NCBI RefSeq assembly: GCF_002920575.1
Contig: NZ_PQSQ01000009.1
Span: forward strand, 1 to 64,000
Length of the DNA: 64,000 nt
Direction of reading: 5' to 3'
From: Streptomyces sp. Ru73
Lineage (GTDB): Bacteria; Actinomycetota; Actinomycetes; Streptomycetales; Streptomycetaceae
Positions within the stretch are counted from its first letter, which is position 1. Each line of letters opens with the position of its first letter. Below the pieces are notes generated by a model that was not told the origin of the DNA, did not search any database, and saw only the letters and a list, made by a program, of their open reading frames with translations. The translations under genes were made by a program, and so were the position numbers. Below, in pieces: positions 46,585-55,325 of this stretch.

Positions 46585-48048
46585 GTGCCCAAGCACCTTC
46601 GTACGGTCCTGGCCACCGCAGCCGCGGCGTCCCTGACCGGCGCTCTGCTCACCCTCTCCACCGGCCCGGCGGCCGCAGCGGGCAGCGGCCTGCAGGGCGA
46701 CTTCAACGGCGACGGCTACCGTGACCTCGCCGTCGCGGCCCCCGCCGCCACCGTCGCCGGCCACAAGAACGCCGGCGCGGTCACCGTCCTGTACGGCTCG
46801 GCCACCGGGGTGTCCGCCGCCCGGCACGCCACCTTCACCCAGGACACCGCCGGGGTGCCGGGCGCCGCGGAGACCGGCGACAACTTCGGCCTGGCCACCT
46901 CGGCCGGCGACTTCAACGCCGACGGATACGCGGACCTCGCCGTCGCCGCCCCGTACGAGGACGTCTCGGGCGACACCGACGGCGGCACCGTACAGATCCT
47001 CTGGGGCTCCGCCTCCGGCATATCGCGCGCCGCCACGGTCCCGGACCCGGCCCCGACCAAGCACGACCGCTTCGGCAACGCGCTCGCCGCGGGCGACTTC
47101 GACGGGGACAAGAAGACCGACCTGGCCGTCGGCACCAGCTCCGCGACGCTCCGCGTCCTCAAGGGCGGCTTCAGCACGGCCGGCGTGCCCGCTGCCGAGT
47201 CGGCGGTCGCGCTGCCGGTCCTCGGCGGCTCCGGCACCGGCATCCTCCAGCTCACCGCGGGCGACGTCACCGCGGACGGCCGCACCGACCTGGTCGTCGA
47301 CGGCTACCAGAACGCCGCGGACGACGGCGAGAACTACTACAACGCCAACTACTACGTGCCCGGCTCGGCCTCCGGCCTGTCCGGCTCCGCCGCGCGCAAG
47401 CTGCCGGCCGGCTTCATCACCGCCATCGGTGACACGGACGGCGACGGCTTCGGCGACCTGGTCACCGGCATGCACTGGGACGCGAACGTCGTTCCCGGCA
47501 CCACCAAGGGCGGCAAGGTCAACGTGATCTACGGCTCGGCGAGCGGCCCCACCAGCCGGATGGACACCATCACCCAGGAGTCCGGCGCGGTCCCGGGCAA
47601 CTCCGAGAACGGTGACAGCTTCGGCTACGAGGTCTCCCTCGGCGACATCGACGGCGACGGCCGCCAGGACCTGGCGATCGGCGCGGCCGGCGAGGACATC
47701 GACGGCGTCACGGACACCGGCTCGGTGACCGTGCTGCGCGGCTCCGCGTCCGGCATCGACACCGTCCACGGAGTCCAGTACTTCCACCAGGACATTCCGG
47801 GCGTGCCCGGCGCCTCCGAGGACAACGACCTCTTCGGCACCGAGGTCTTCCTCTCCGACACGAACGGCGACGGCAAGGCCGACCTGTCCGTGGGCGTGAG
47901 CTACGAGAACGACGGCAACGGCTCGGCCGTCTCCCTGCCGTCCGACGGCACCCGCATCGGCACCGCCGGCGCCCGCTCGGTGGCGCCGAGCGCGGTCGGC
48001 GTACCGACCACCGGCCGGCCCCAGCTCGGCGCGGTCATGGCGGGCTGA
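46585..48048 (+). CDS. Secreted FG-GAP beta-propeller protein
   Basis: A 487-residue secreted protein. GTG 46585 has AGGAG eight bases upstream; the signal peptide runs VPKHLRTVLATAAAASLTGA through STGPAAAAG (cleavage near 32). Seven FG-GAP repeats follow (QGDFNGDGYRDLAVAAP, AGDFNADGYADLAV, AGDFDGDKKTDLAV, AGDVTADGRTDLVV, IGDTDGDGFGDLVTG, LGDIDGDGRQDLAIG, LSDTNGDGKADLSVG), an integrin-alpha-like propeller. Unlike its neighbour it has no lipobox. The two are probably an old duplication and are only 174 bases apart. Confidence 0.88.
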   Translation: MPKHLRTVLATAAAASLTGALLTLSTGPAAAAGSGLQGDFNGDGYRDLAVAAPAATVAGHKNAGAVTVLYGSATGVSAARHATFTQDTAGVPGAAETGDNFGLATSAGDFNADGYADLAVAAPYEDVSGDTDGGTVQILWGSASGISRAATVPDPAPTKHDRFGNALAAGDFDGDKKTDLAVGTSSATLRVLKGGFSTAGVPAAESAVALPVLGGSGTGILQLTAGDVTADGRTDLVVDGYQNAADDGENYYNANYYVPGSASGLSGSAARKLPAGFITAIGDTDGDGFGDLVTGMHWDANVVPGTTKGGKVNVIYGSASGPTSRMDTITQESGAVPGNSENGDSFGYEVSLGDIDGDGRQDLAIGAAGEDIDGVTDTGSVTVLRGSASGIDTVHGVQYFHQDIPGVPGASEDNDLFGTEVFLSDTNGDGKADLSVGVSYENDGNGSAVSLPSDGTRIGTAGARSVAPSAVGVPTTGRPQLGAVMAG

Positions 48049-48167
48049 CCCGGGCGCCTCGCCGCCCCCGCCGGGAATCCCCTAGGGGATGTCACAGGTC
48101 GGCAGCAATGCCCGGCCTGTCCCGGCTCTCCCGCGTGCGGACCGCCGGGACCAGGTACGTTCGAACC

Positions 48168-49139
48168 GTGGCTGGATTCAGGATGGGTCGCGGGCGGGAC
48201 TCCCGTACCGCGCAGCAGGGGCAGCAGGGGCAGGCCCCGTACGGTCAGCAGGCTCCTTACGGGCAGCAGGCCCCGTACGGCCAGGCACCCCACGGTCAGC
48301 AGGCGCCGTACGGTGGCCAGGGCCCAGGGGGCCAGTGGCAGCAGTACGGCGCGCACGGGGGCGGGCAGCACGGCGAGCCGGAGTACTTCGGCGATCCGGG
48401 GCACGCCCCGCAGCAGTCGCCCTACGGCGGCGCGCCCCGCTCGGACGCGCCGGGCAGCACGCAGCAGTTCAGCCTGGGCGAGGCGCCCGACGCGTACGGC
48501 GATCAGTACGGCGGCCAGTACGGCGGGTCGTACGACAGCGGCCAGTACAGCGGCGGCAGCACCTACCAGGCCGGCCAGTCGGCCGCTCCGTCGGCCGGCC
48601 CGCGGCTGCACTGGAAGCAGCTGCTGAGCGGCATCGTGATGCGGCCCGACCAGACGTTCTGGCAGATGCGCGACTACGCGGTGTGGGCCCCGGCCCTCGT
48701 CGTGACGTTCGTCTACGGCCTGCTGGCCGTCTTCGGCTTCGACGCCGCCCGCGAGGACGTGCTGAACGCCACGCTGTCGCAGAGCATCCCGTGGGTGCTG
48801 ATCACCGGCGTGATGTTCGTGGTCGGCGGGCTGATCCTGGGTGCCGTGACCCACACCCTCGCGCGGCAGCTCGGCGGCGACGGTGCCTGGCAGCCGACCG
48901 TCGGCCTGTCCATGCTGATCATGTCGATCACGGACGCGCCGCGGCTGCTCTTCGCGATGTTCCTGGGCGGCGACAGCACGCTCGTACAGGTCATCGGCTG
49001 GCTGACCTGGCTCGCGGCCGGCTATCTCTTCACCACGATGGTCCGCAGGTCGCACGACCTGCCCTGGTCCAAGGCGCTGGGCGCGTCCGCGATCCAGCTG
49101 GCCGCCCTGCTCGCTCTGGTGAAGCTGGGCACGCTGTAG
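48168..49139 (+). CDS. YIP1-family membrane protein with Gln-rich head
   Basis: A 323-residue integral membrane protein. The first ~145 residues are a low-complexity cytoplasmic tail of QQGQ and APYGQQ repeats with Gly, Tyr and Pro. After LHWKQLLSGIVMRPDQTFWQMRD come five membrane helices (about 170-320), the YIP1 domain. In Streptomyces such proteins are common and their role is unclear; YIP1 homologues elsewhere act in membrane trafficking. GTG 48168 is chosen by the usual MAGFRMGRGRD start. It has a terminator immediately after. Confidence 0.8.
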   Translation: MAGFRMGRGRDSRTAQQGQQGQAPYGQQAPYGQQAPYGQAPHGQQAPYGGQGPGGQWQQYGAHGGGQHGEPEYFGDPGHAPQQSPYGGAPRSDAPGSTQQFSLGEAPDAYGDQYGGQYGGSYDSGQYSGGSTYQAGQSAAPSAGPRLHWKQLLSGIVMRPDQTFWQMRDYAVWAPALVVTFVYGLLAVFGFDAAREDVLNATLSQSIPWVLITGVMFVVGGLILGAVTHTLARQLGGDGAWQPTVGLSMLIMSITDAPRLLFAMFLGGDSTLVQVIGWLTWLAAGYLFTTMVRRSHDLPWSKALGASAIQLAALLALVKLGTL

Positions 49140-49171
49140 CGACCGCCGCCTCCACCGGCGACACATCCTGA

Positions 49172-49206
49172 GACAGGGCCCCGTTCCGAGGGAACGGGGC
49201 CCTGTC
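49172..49206. terminator. 16-base bidirectional terminator
   Basis: GACAGGGCCCCGTTCC (49172-49187), loop GAG, GGAACGGGGCCCTGTC (49191-49206). Between the converging YIP1 and SGNH-esterase genes. Confidence 0.93.
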
Positions 49207-49277
49207 GCGTACGGATCGGCGGTCGGGCCTCGGTCCGTGCCGCCGCTAGCCGTTCCCGACTGCCGTTCGCCGGGCGG

Positions 49278-49293
49278 TGTTTCACGTGAAACG
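49278..49293. other. parS: parS site 2
   Basis: TGTTTCACGTGAAACG, 15 of 16 matches, with the full 14-base core GTTTCACGTGAAAC. The stop codon of the SGNH-esterase gene (49282-49284) lies inside it, so the site constrains the gene's last codons. With the site at 25992 this makes two parS within 23.3 kb. Confidence 0.93.
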
Positions 49294-50823
49294 CTGCGTA
49301 GCCGCCCCCTCACACTTCTGCAGCCGCAGCGCGTCCTTCGCCGTAGCCAGCGTGAGGCACAGCCCGGGGGCCGCCTCCGGACGGATGGTCTGCCCGTCCT
49401 TCACGAACCGCTGGTTGGCCGCGCCCGAGCAGTTCCACAGCACCAGCCCGGCCCCGGCCCGGTACTCCGCGCCCGGCACGTCCAGGCACCGGTCCTGCGT
49501 CAGCTCCACATGCACCGACCGCCGGCCGCTGTCGTACCACCAGCCCTGGTTCCGCTGCCCGTTGCAGTCCCAGCCGACGACCTTGGTGCCGTTGCGCGAG
49601 CTGCCGCCGGTCGCGTCCGCACAGCTCCCCGTGCCGGCGTTCTTCAGCGGCCGGTACGCGTCGTCCCAGGCCCCGGCGTACAGCTCCGGCTTCCCCGTGC
49701 TCGCCGGGTCCGCACAGGACGCCTCGCGCAGCCCCGAGGCATAGAGCTGGGTGAGGCAGGAGGCGAAGGCGGCGTGCCCGCGCGCGTTGGGGTGGAAGGA
49801 CTGGCGTACGGAGTTGGCGTCGGGCGGGAAGGGGTGCGAGAGGTCCACGTACAGGCCGCGCGCCCAGGCGTCCTCCATGCACACCTCGTGCCCGTGGAAG
49901 AGACGCGAGGCGTCGAGATACAGCGCGCCCGACTCCCGGGCGACCCGGCGCATGCCCTTCTCGAAGGCGGGCACGGCGGCGTTGCGCCCCCAGGCGGAGT
50001 CGGAGGTGTACCCGGTGCAGCCGCCCGGCAGCTTGCCCGGGTACTGGGGGTTGTCCTCGATGTCCGGACCGATCGGGCTCGGGTAGCCCATCACCACGAG
50101 CTTGTAGTCGCCGTCCGCGTACCCGGCGTCCCGCATCACCGTCCGCAGGTCGCCGACGGTCCGCTCGACCTTGGGCACCAGCCCGTCGACCCGCGCCTGC
50201 CACCCCGGCGCGTACTTCGGCTCGCAGGCGCCCTGCAGCAGGAACCAGCGCTCGACGCAGTCGGTCATCACCGGCCCGAACTGCAGGTCGTCATTGGCCC
50301 CTGCCACCAGCACGATCATCTTCAGCCGGGTGTTCCTGGCCTTGATCGCCAGGCTGTCGCTCTGCACCAGCTCATCGGCGTACTGCTTCGCGCCGCCGAT
50401 CACGATGTTGCCGGTGTACGCGCCCGAGCAGGCGACGTTGTACGTCACGTCAGCGGCGATGCCGGTCCGGTGGATGGCCGCGTCCGGCGAGCGGTGGCAC
50501 CAGTTGTCCGGCCCGTCGGTGCCCGGCTCGTACGTCCCGACGCCCTCGCCCGAGATCTCGCTGTCGCCCAAGGAGATCAGCGAGGTCTTCCGCTGGTCCA
50601 TGGGCCGTTCGGCCGGGTCACCGTAGAGCGCGGTGGCCTCCTGGGCCCGGATCTTCTCCAGCTCGGGCGGCAGCGGCTTGCCGTCCGCCGCGATCGCCGT
50701 CGCCCCGTACGACGGCTGGGCCGCCATGCTCGTCCCCGTACCGGCGACGGTCATGCCGCCGGTCAGCATCATCACGGCGGCGGCTGCGGTCACCAGCCGC
50801 CGCCCTCGTCTCGCACGCACCAT
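49282..50823 (-). CDS. Secreted SGNH esterase/lipase with ricin-type lectin domain
   Basis: A 513-residue exported hydrolase. Signal peptide 1-35 (ends TSMAAQ). SGNH block I is SLGDSEISGEGVG (Ser in GDS), block III VLVAGANDDLQFG and block V FHPNARGHAAF (catalytic His); a family member of about 330 residues. The C-terminal ~130 residues form a ricin B-type beta-trefoil with QxW-like NQGWWYDSG, NQRFVKDGQ and TQRFT, likely binding a glycan. Four disulfides are possible. GGAGGGGAGGCCCA precedes ATG 50823. Likely degrades extracellular lipid or polysaccharide esters. Overlaps parS 2 at its 3' end. Confidence 0.9.
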   Translation of the reverse strand: MVRARRGRRLVTAAAAVMMLTGGMTVAGTGTSMAAQPSYGATAIAADGKPLPPELEKIRAQEATALYGDPAERPMDQRKTSLISLGDSEISGEGVGTYEPGTDGPDNWCHRSPDAAIHRTGIAADVTYNVACSGAYTGNIVIGGAKQYADELVQSDSLAIKARNTRLKMIVLVAGANDDLQFGPVMTDCVERWFLLQGACEPKYAPGWQARVDGLVPKVERTVGDLRTVMRDAGYADGDYKLVVMGYPSPIGPDIEDNPQYPGKLPGGCTGYTSDSAWGRNAAVPAFEKGMRRVARESGALYLDASRLFHGHEVCMEDAWARGLYVDLSHPFPPDANSVRQSFHPNARGHAAFASCLTQLYASGLREASCADPASTGKPELYAGAWDDAYRPLKNAGTGSCADATGGSSRNGTKVVGWDCNGQRNQGWWYDSGRRSVHVELTQDRCLDVPGAEYRAGAGLVLWNCSGAANQRFVKDGQTIRPEAAPGLCLTLATAKDALRLQKCEGAATQRFT

Positions 50824-50849
50824 TGGGCCTCCCCTCCGGTCTGCTGTTA

Positions 50850-50883
50850 CCGCCGGTTTCTACTCGCAGGTAGAGACCGGCGG
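50850..50883 (-). terminator. Terminator after the phosphoribosyltransferase
   Basis: A 14-base stem (one G-T wobble) from 50850 to 50883 with a 6-base loop, 66 bases past the phosphoribosyltransferase stop. It is also 27 bases upstream of the SGNH-esterase start and may form part of that leader. Confidence 0.75.
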
Positions 50884-50948
50884 AACACCCGGAACAGGAA
50901 TGGCCCGAATTCGCCCTGCGCCTCAACGGGCCGGCAGGGAAAGGGACT

Positions 50949-51446
50949 TCACGCGTCGAGGACCTGACCGTCGCGCCGCACGACCGGCGGCTCGACGCTC
51001 CACGGGAAGTTGATCCAGTCGTCCGTGCGCTGCCAGACGTACTCGCACTTCACCAGCGACTGCGACTTCTCGTAGATCACCGCGCTGCGCACCTCGGCGA
51101 CGGTGCCCTGACAGAAGTCGTGCACCAGCTTCAGCGTCTTGCCGGTGTCGGCGACGTCGTCGGCGATCAGCACCTTCTTGTCGGAGAAGTCGATCACGTT
51201 CGGCACCGGCGCCAGCATGACGGGCATTTCCAGCGTCTCGCCCACGCCCGTGTAGAACTCCACGTTCACCAGGTGGATGTTCTTGCAGTCCAGCGCGTAC
51301 GCCAGACCGCCGGCCACGAACACGCCACCGCGCGCGATGCTCAGCACGACATCGGGCTCGTACCCGTCGTCGGCGATGGTCTGCGCCAGCTCGCGGATGG
51401 CGACGCCGAAGCGCTCGTACGTCAGATTTTCCCGCACGTCACTCAC
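50949..51446 (-). CDS. Purine-type phosphoribosyltransferase
   Basis: A 165-residue protein with the type I PRTase fold. The PRPP loop is KVLIADDVADTGKTLKLV (about 91-108), and VVLSIARGGVFVAGGLAYAL forms the conserved pyrophosphate loop. The N-terminal MSDVRENLTYERFG and WINFPWSVEPP end match hypoxanthine/xanthine-guanine PRTase-like proteins; the hood domain is small so the base cannot be named. It probably salvages a purine base to its nucleotide. It is downstream of dcd, on the same strand. Confidence 0.85.
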   Translation of the reverse strand: MSDVRENLTYERFGVAIRELAQTIADDGYEPDVVLSIARGGVFVAGGLAYALDCKNIHLVNVEFYTGVGETLEMPVMLAPVPNVIDFSDKKVLIADDVADTGKTLKLVHDFCQGTVAEVRSAVIYEKSQSLVKCEYVWQRTDDWINFPWSVEPPVVRRDGQVLDA

Positions 51447-51531
51447 GTATCTCTCTCAGCCCTCTAGCGATCCCGCCCGCGGCGCCGCTCCCCTGCGAGC
51501 GCGCCACCGGGCCACTGCGTTCCCCCGCCGC

Positions 51532-51617
51532 CGTACGGCCCTCGGACCTGCGCACGGCCCTCAGCCCGCGTACGGTCCTCAGACCCTGCCCACGGTCCTC
51601 AGACCTGCGTACGGTGG
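51532..51617. repeat. 19-base tandem repeat at the end of dcd
   Basis: About 4.5 imperfect units resembling CGTACGGTCCTCAGACCTG (18, 19 or 20 bases each: 51532, 51551, 51569, 51589, 51608). The unit equals the last codons of dcd plus its stop (51599-51601), so the coding tail has been copied several times downstream. Confidence 0.85.
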
Positions 51618-52174
51618 AAGTTCTTGTAGGACCGCGAGGGCGTCGGCCCGCGCTGCCCCTGATAGCGGGAGCCGTACCGCTCCGACCCGTACGGGAACTC
51701 GGCCGGGGAGGTCAGCCGGAACATGCACAGCTGCCCGATCTTCATGCCCGGCCACAGCTTCATCGGCAGCGTGGCGACGTTGCTCAGCTCCAGCGTGACG
51801 TGCCCGCTGAAACCGGGGTCGATGAACCCGGCCGTCGAGTGCGTCAGCAGCCCCAGCCGCCCCAGCGAGCTCTTGCCCTCGAGCCGGGACGCGATGTCGT
51901 TCGGCAGCGTGATGACCTCGTACGTCGACGCCAGCACGAACTCGCCCGGGTGCAGGATGAAGGCCTCGTCCCCCTCGGGCACGACCTCCCGCGTCAGGTC
52001 GAGCTGCTCGATGGAGGGGTCGATGTGCGGGTACCGGTGGTTCTCGAACACTCGGAAGTACCGATCGAGGCGCACATCAATACTCGACGGCTGGACCATC
52101 GACTCGTCGTAGGGATCGATACGCACCCGGCCCGCGTCGATCTCGGCCCGGATGTCCTTGTCTGAGAGAAGCAC
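51599..52174 (-). CDS. dcd: dCTP deaminase
   Basis: A 191-residue homotrimeric enzyme making dUTP from d[22 protein letters not shown] is the family start; [39 protein letters not shown] and GHVTLELSN carry the active site; the C-terminus ends [20 protein letters not shown] 52174 has no good ribosome site but gives the exact family length. The frame runs upstream to 52456 with no similarity. It may form an operon with the phosphoribosyltransferase downstream. Confidence 0.96.
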   Translation of the reverse strand: MLLSDKDIRAEIDAGRVRIDPYDESMVQPSSIDVRLDRYFRVFENHRYPHIDPSIEQLDLTREVVPEGDEAFILHPGEFVLASTYEVITLPNDIASRLEGKSSLGRLGLLTHSTAGFIDPGFSGHVTLELSNVATLPMKLWPGMKIGQLCMFRLTSPAEFPYGSERYGSRYQGQRGPTPSRSYKNFHRTQV

Positions 52175-52275
52175 GCCACGAGGATACGCGTCCGGTACCC
52201 GGGCCTCCGCATCCCGCTTCCGCCTCGCTCCTCCGCAGGCTCCCCACCCGCCTCCACACCGCCCGGGACAACCGC

Positions 52276-52309
52276 GAGGGCCCGGCCCCCTTCCGGGAAC
52301 CGGGCCCTC
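52276..52309 (-). terminator. Terminator of the 52-residue zinc protein gene
   Basis: GAGGGCCCGG (52276-52285) and CCGGGCCCTC (52300-52309), perfect 10-base stem. It is 11 bases beyond the stop of the small minus-strand gene at 52320. Confidence 0.75.
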
Positions 52310-52319
52310 ACCGTCCTGG

Positions 52320-52478
52320 TTAACGCTTCTCCAGCTGCACAGGGACCGCGTGGCGCAGCCGCGCACAGCGCGGGCACCGCAGCAGCCGACCGGGACCGAG
52401 CCGGTCGGTGGTCTGCATCGGGAACGAAGCGGTGCTGAACACGTGCCCCTCGGCACAACGGACGACGGTGCGCTCCAT
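52320..52478 (-). CDS. 52-residue zinc-ribbon-like protein
   Basis: A very short gene: ATG 52478 with GGGAGAGGGACTTG upstream and TAA at 52320. The protein starts [20 protein letters not shown] and has CAEGH followed by CPRCARLRH, a four-ligand metal knuckle of the type CxxGH-CPxC. It is basic and soluble. Small proteins of this style are conserved in Streptomyces near dcd, from memory; function unknown. GC third position is high in this frame and not in the alternatives. Confidence 0.7.
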   Translation of the reverse strand: MERTVVRCAEGHVFSTASFPMQTTDRLGPGRLLRCPRCARLRHAVPVQLEKR

Positions 52479-52713
52479 CAAGTCCCTCTCCCAAACGCAT
52501 GGACAACAAAAGCCACATTAGGGGATGAACTGGGCGCACTCCCAGGCGGCATGCCGAACGCTGGAGGAGTCCCCACCGTACGCCTCAACTCCCGCACCCC
52601 GCACCCGCTTACCGCCCCCGGACACGACAAAGGCCTCACGGGCAAATGCACCGGAGGCCGGGGATGAGGTACAGTGTGCGACGATGCGACGCCCTGCAAG
52701 ATCGGGCGGCTGC

Positions 52714-52787
52714 GCGGGTGTAGTTTAATGGTAGAACATGAGCTTCCCAAGCTCAGAGCGCGGGTTCGATTCCCGTCACCCGCTCCA
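52714..52787 (+). tRNA. tRNA-Gly (anticodon CCC)
   Basis: A 74-base cloverleaf including the 3' CCA encoded in DNA. The acceptor GCGGGTG (52714-52720) pairs with CACCCGC (52777-52783), discriminator T84. The anticodon stem is TGAGC/GCTCA with loop TTCCCAA, giving anticodon CCC for GGG codons. D-loop AATGGTA and T-arm GGTTCGATTCC are canonical. A hairpin with a T-run follows immediately. Confidence 0.97.
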
Positions 52788-52794
52788 GAGTTGA

Positions 52795-52823
52795 GGCCCA
52801 GGTCAGGAGACCTGGGCCTTTTT
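52795..52823 (+). terminator. Intrinsic terminator of tRNA-Gly
   Basis: GGCCCAGGTC (52795-52804), AGGA, GACCTGGGCC (52809-52818), then TTTTT (52819-52823). A textbook intrinsic terminator, rare in this genome for its T-run. Confidence 0.95.
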
Positions 52824-53059
52824 CGTTGCCTTGGGTGGTCGGTGGTGCGCGGCGGGGGCGTCTTGCGCGAGCGCGCAGTTTCGACCGTTGTGGTCACACT
52901 TTGGACTCAACCTGCACAGGAACTGCACAGTCTGTTTAACATCTCCTTCGATCTGCCATGTAGGGCGGTGTGGCCGTCGGGGTGGGGAGTGTCCCGGGGT
53001 GGGGCGCGGCGGTGGGGATGGGCAGCGGTGGCTGCGCATGATGAGTAGGGGGGGCTTGC

Positions 53060-53809
53060 ATGTCTCTGCGTGGTGTGGGGTGGTCCAGAACCCGGGTTCG
53101 TGGGGGGCTGGTGGCCGGGTTCGCTGCGGTGGTGCTCGGCGTCTCGGGGTGCTCCGGTGGGGAGCAGGACAGTGCGGGGGCGGCCTCGCCCTCGGCTTCG
53201 GCCAGTGCATCCGTCAGCGCTTCGCCTTCTGTCTCGGCTTCGGCGTCCTCGTCGCCGTCTGCTTCCGCGACGCCTTCTGAGCCGGCCGTCGTCAAGGCCA
53301 AGGTGGGCAGTTACGCCGGCTGGAACCTCGAGAAGGCCGTGGCGGCGGCGCGCAGTCACCATGCCGGGTCGGTGTCGTACACGGACGCGAGCGAGCTGGG
53401 GCGCTCCGTGGTGCACACCTACAACTGGAAGGTGTGCTCGCAGACGCCGTCCGCCGGTGTGTACGACGAGGGCACGAAGGTCTCGTTCAAGATCGTCGGG
53501 GTCAATGAGTCGTGCGCCCGTCCCCCGCGCGCCTCGTCGGGCAGTGCGTCCGGCAGCACGACCGGCGGCAGCTCCAGCGGCGGCGGGTCGTCTTCCGCCG
53601 GCGGCTCGGGGTCCGGGTCGGGTGGTAGCTCGTCTTCGGGCGGTGGGTCCACCAAGACGCAGCTGTGCAGCATTCGGTCGAATGCCGGTAATTGCTATCG
53701 CGCGGGGCAGTTCTGCCGGAGTTCTGACGTGGGGGCCACCACCACGGATGCGGCCGGGCGGACGATCACGTGCAGCTATCAGTCGCGGGCGAATCGCTGG
53801 CATTACTGA
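53060..53809 (+). CDS. Ser-rich PASTA-like lipoprotein
   Basis: A 249-residue exported lipoprotein. The signal ends in the lipobox LGVSGC (Cys 31). A Ser/Ala tract of about 45 residues follows, then a compact domain (about 80-150) resembling a PASTA fold: VGSYAGWNLEKAVAAARSHH, SVVHTYNWKVCSQTPSAGV and KVSFKIVG. A Gly/Ser linker leads to a small C-terminal cysteine-rich module (LCSIRSNAGNCYRAGQFC, ITCSYQSRANRWHY) found at the end of many Streptomyces secreted proteins. It may bind cell-wall peptides. It lies after the tRNA gene and converges on the lipase gene. Confidence 0.75.
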   Translation: MSLRGVGWSRTRVRGGLVAGFAAVVLGVSGCSGGEQDSAGAASPSASASASVSASPSVSASASSSPSASATPSEPAVVKAKVGSYAGWNLEKAVAAARSHHAGSVSYTDASELGRSVVHTYNWKVCSQTPSAGVYDEGTKVSFKIVGVNESCARPPRASSGSASGSTTGGSSSGGGSSSAGGSGSGSGGSSSSGGGSTKTQLCSIRSNAGNCYRAGQFCRSSDVGATTTDAAGRTITCSYQSRANRWHY

Positions 53810-53822
53810 GGGCCTGAGCGGG

Positions 53823-53870
53823 TCCCCTTCGGGGGAAACGAAGAGCCCCGGGCAGGACCGCCCGGGGCTC
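53823..53870. terminator. Two hairpins between convergent genes
   Basis: A UUCG-type hairpin TCCCC-TTCG-GGGGA (53823-53836) and a longer stem GAGCCCCGGGC/GCCCGGGGCTC (53843-53870, 6-base loop). They sit between the lipoprotein and lipase genes and can stop both. Confidence 0.85.
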
Positions 53871-53902
53871 AGCCGACGGGCCGCCCCTCCCGCCCGATGG
53901 CG

Positions 53903-55240
53903 TCAGGAGAACTGGCGGGCCACCTGCGGCAGGGCCTTGCGGACCGTGGTGTTGTGGTCGGCGTCGCCGATGTCGGTCAGCGTCGGGGGCACGCCGTTGG
54001 CGGTCAACTGGCGGGCGCAGTGGAGGGCGTTGGCGTATGCGACGTCCTTGTCGCCGCGGGCGTGGTACAGCTGCACGGGGACGTCGGGGCGCCAGTCGCA
54101 CGTGGTGTCCAGGGCGTTCAGGCGGTGGCGCAGTTCGCCCGTGGGGTGGCGCACCTTGTCCAGGAAGGCCGGGGTGAAGAGGTCCTTCGAGGCGGGTGGC
54201 AGCGCGGCCGCGATCTGCGACGAGGTGTGGTCGCCGTCGAAGAGTTCCTCCACCACCGTGTCGTACGGGGCCCGGAACGCCTCGCCGGGTGCGTCGTACA
54301 GGCCGTAAAGACGGTTCCAGGCGACCGTGAAGTAGGCGAGGTAGAGGGAGGAGCGGACGACCTCGTCGTTCGCGGCGGCCGCCTCGAAGGCGCTCAGGTC
54401 GAAGGGGCCGGCGATGGGCGCGAGGCCGCCGAGGCGGAAGTAGGGGTCCGCGTGCCGCTGGAGCGCCCGGCCGACCATCATCGTGGCGGGGCCGCCCTGG
54501 GAGAACCCGCTGACCTGTACGCGCCGGTCCAGGGTGCGGCCGTCCCTGCGCAGGACCGTGCGGGTCGCCCGCAGCGCGTCCAGCGCGGCGCCGACGGTCG
54601 CCCGCGGATCGCCGTACGGGTGGGTGCCGGGGCCCACGCCCAGTCCGAGGTAGTCGGGCGCCGACACGGCCTTGCCCGTGGCGGCGAACAGCAGCGCGGC
54701 CGCCCGGTCGGTGGAGTCCGCGTTCACCGAGGCCACGTCGCCCCGGTACACGGTGGTCCCGTGCAGCCAGGAGACGGCCTGGAGGTGCCGGCGGGCGGTG
54801 CGGGGTACGGCGACCAGCGCGCTGGCGGTGGTGGGCGTGCCCTTGGCGTCGAGGGTGCGGTGGACGACGCGGTACGCCCGTACGCCGTACCGGGCTTGGG
54901 CCGCGTCGATGCCCGACTTCGCCAGCCGGGTGGCGACCTCCGCCGCCGTCAGGTCGGCCACTTCGGTGACGGAGACGACGGAGCCGCGAGCAGTGGCGAC
55001 GGAGCCGGGGGACGGAGCGCTGCGGGAGGTGGAGCCGGGGGTGGTCGGCCGCTGGTGGGCGGTGGGTACGGGTGCGGACGCGCGGGGGACGGTGGCGGCA
55101 GGGGGCGCGGTGGCGGCAGGGGGCGCGGTGGCTGCGGCGGCCGGTACGGAGGGTGCGAGGAGGGTCGCGGCGCATGCCGTGGCCAGGACGGCGGATGCGG
55201 CGAACCGCCGTCCGTGGGAGCGGGGCGAGGTGGACGTCAT
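53903..55240 (-). CDS. Secreted lipase-like alpha/beta hydrolase
   Basis: A 445-residue secreted hydrolase of the secretory-lipase (LIP) type. The Ala-rich signal peptide is about 1-40 (ends AAAATAPPAA); a Thr/Pro/Ala linker follows. The hydrolase has the nucleophile elbow GFSQGGPAT, an oxyanion region SWLHGTTVYRGDV, catalytic Asp near ARGDKDVAYANA and His in IGDADHNT. Such enzymes cleave triglycerides or esters. Start ATG 55240 gives a good signal; an in-frame upstream start at 55285 would add charged residues. The last residues VARQFS are separated from the lipoprotein gene by terminators. Confidence 0.83.
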   Translation of the reverse strand: MTSTSPRSHGRRFAASAVLATACAATLLAPSVPAAAATAPPAATAPPAATVPRASAPVPTAHQRPTTPGSTSRSAPSPGSVATARGSVVSVTEVADLTAAEVATRLAKSGIDAAQARYGVRAYRVVHRTLDAKGTPTTASALVAVPRTARRHLQAVSWLHGTTVYRGDVASVNADSTDRAAALLFAATGKAVSAPDYLGLGVGPGTHPYGDPRATVGAALDALRATRTVLRRDGRTLDRRVQVSGFSQGGPATMMVGRALQRHADPYFRLGGLAPIAGPFDLSAFEAAAANDEVVRSSLYLAYFTVAWNRLYGLYDAPGEAFRAPYDTVVEELFDGDHTSSQIAAALPPASKDLFTPAFLDKVRHPTGELRHRLNALDTTCDWRPDVPVQLYHARGDKDVAYANALHCARQLTANGVPPTLTDIGDADHNTTVRKALPQVARQFS

Positions 55241-55299
55241 GGCTGTCACTCTGTCGCTCGCGCCCCGTGCGCCACATTGGGGCAAGTGCCCGAAGGCGT

Positions 55300-55317
55300 A
55301 CGGGGGTTCGCCCCCGT
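55300..55317. terminator. UUCG hairpin after the DoxX gene
   Basis: ACGGGGG-TTCG-CCCCCGT (55300-55317), a very stable tetraloop hairpin. It lies between the lipase start and the DoxX stop and could end the DoxX transcript. Confidence 0.65.
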
Positions 55318-55325
55318 GAGCGGCT

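Noticed and set aside
52714..53059. tRNA-Gly as an integration site of a mobile element
   Set aside because: The tRNA is directly followed by its own terminator and a normal lipoprotein gene. No integrase or repeated tRNA 3' end was seen.
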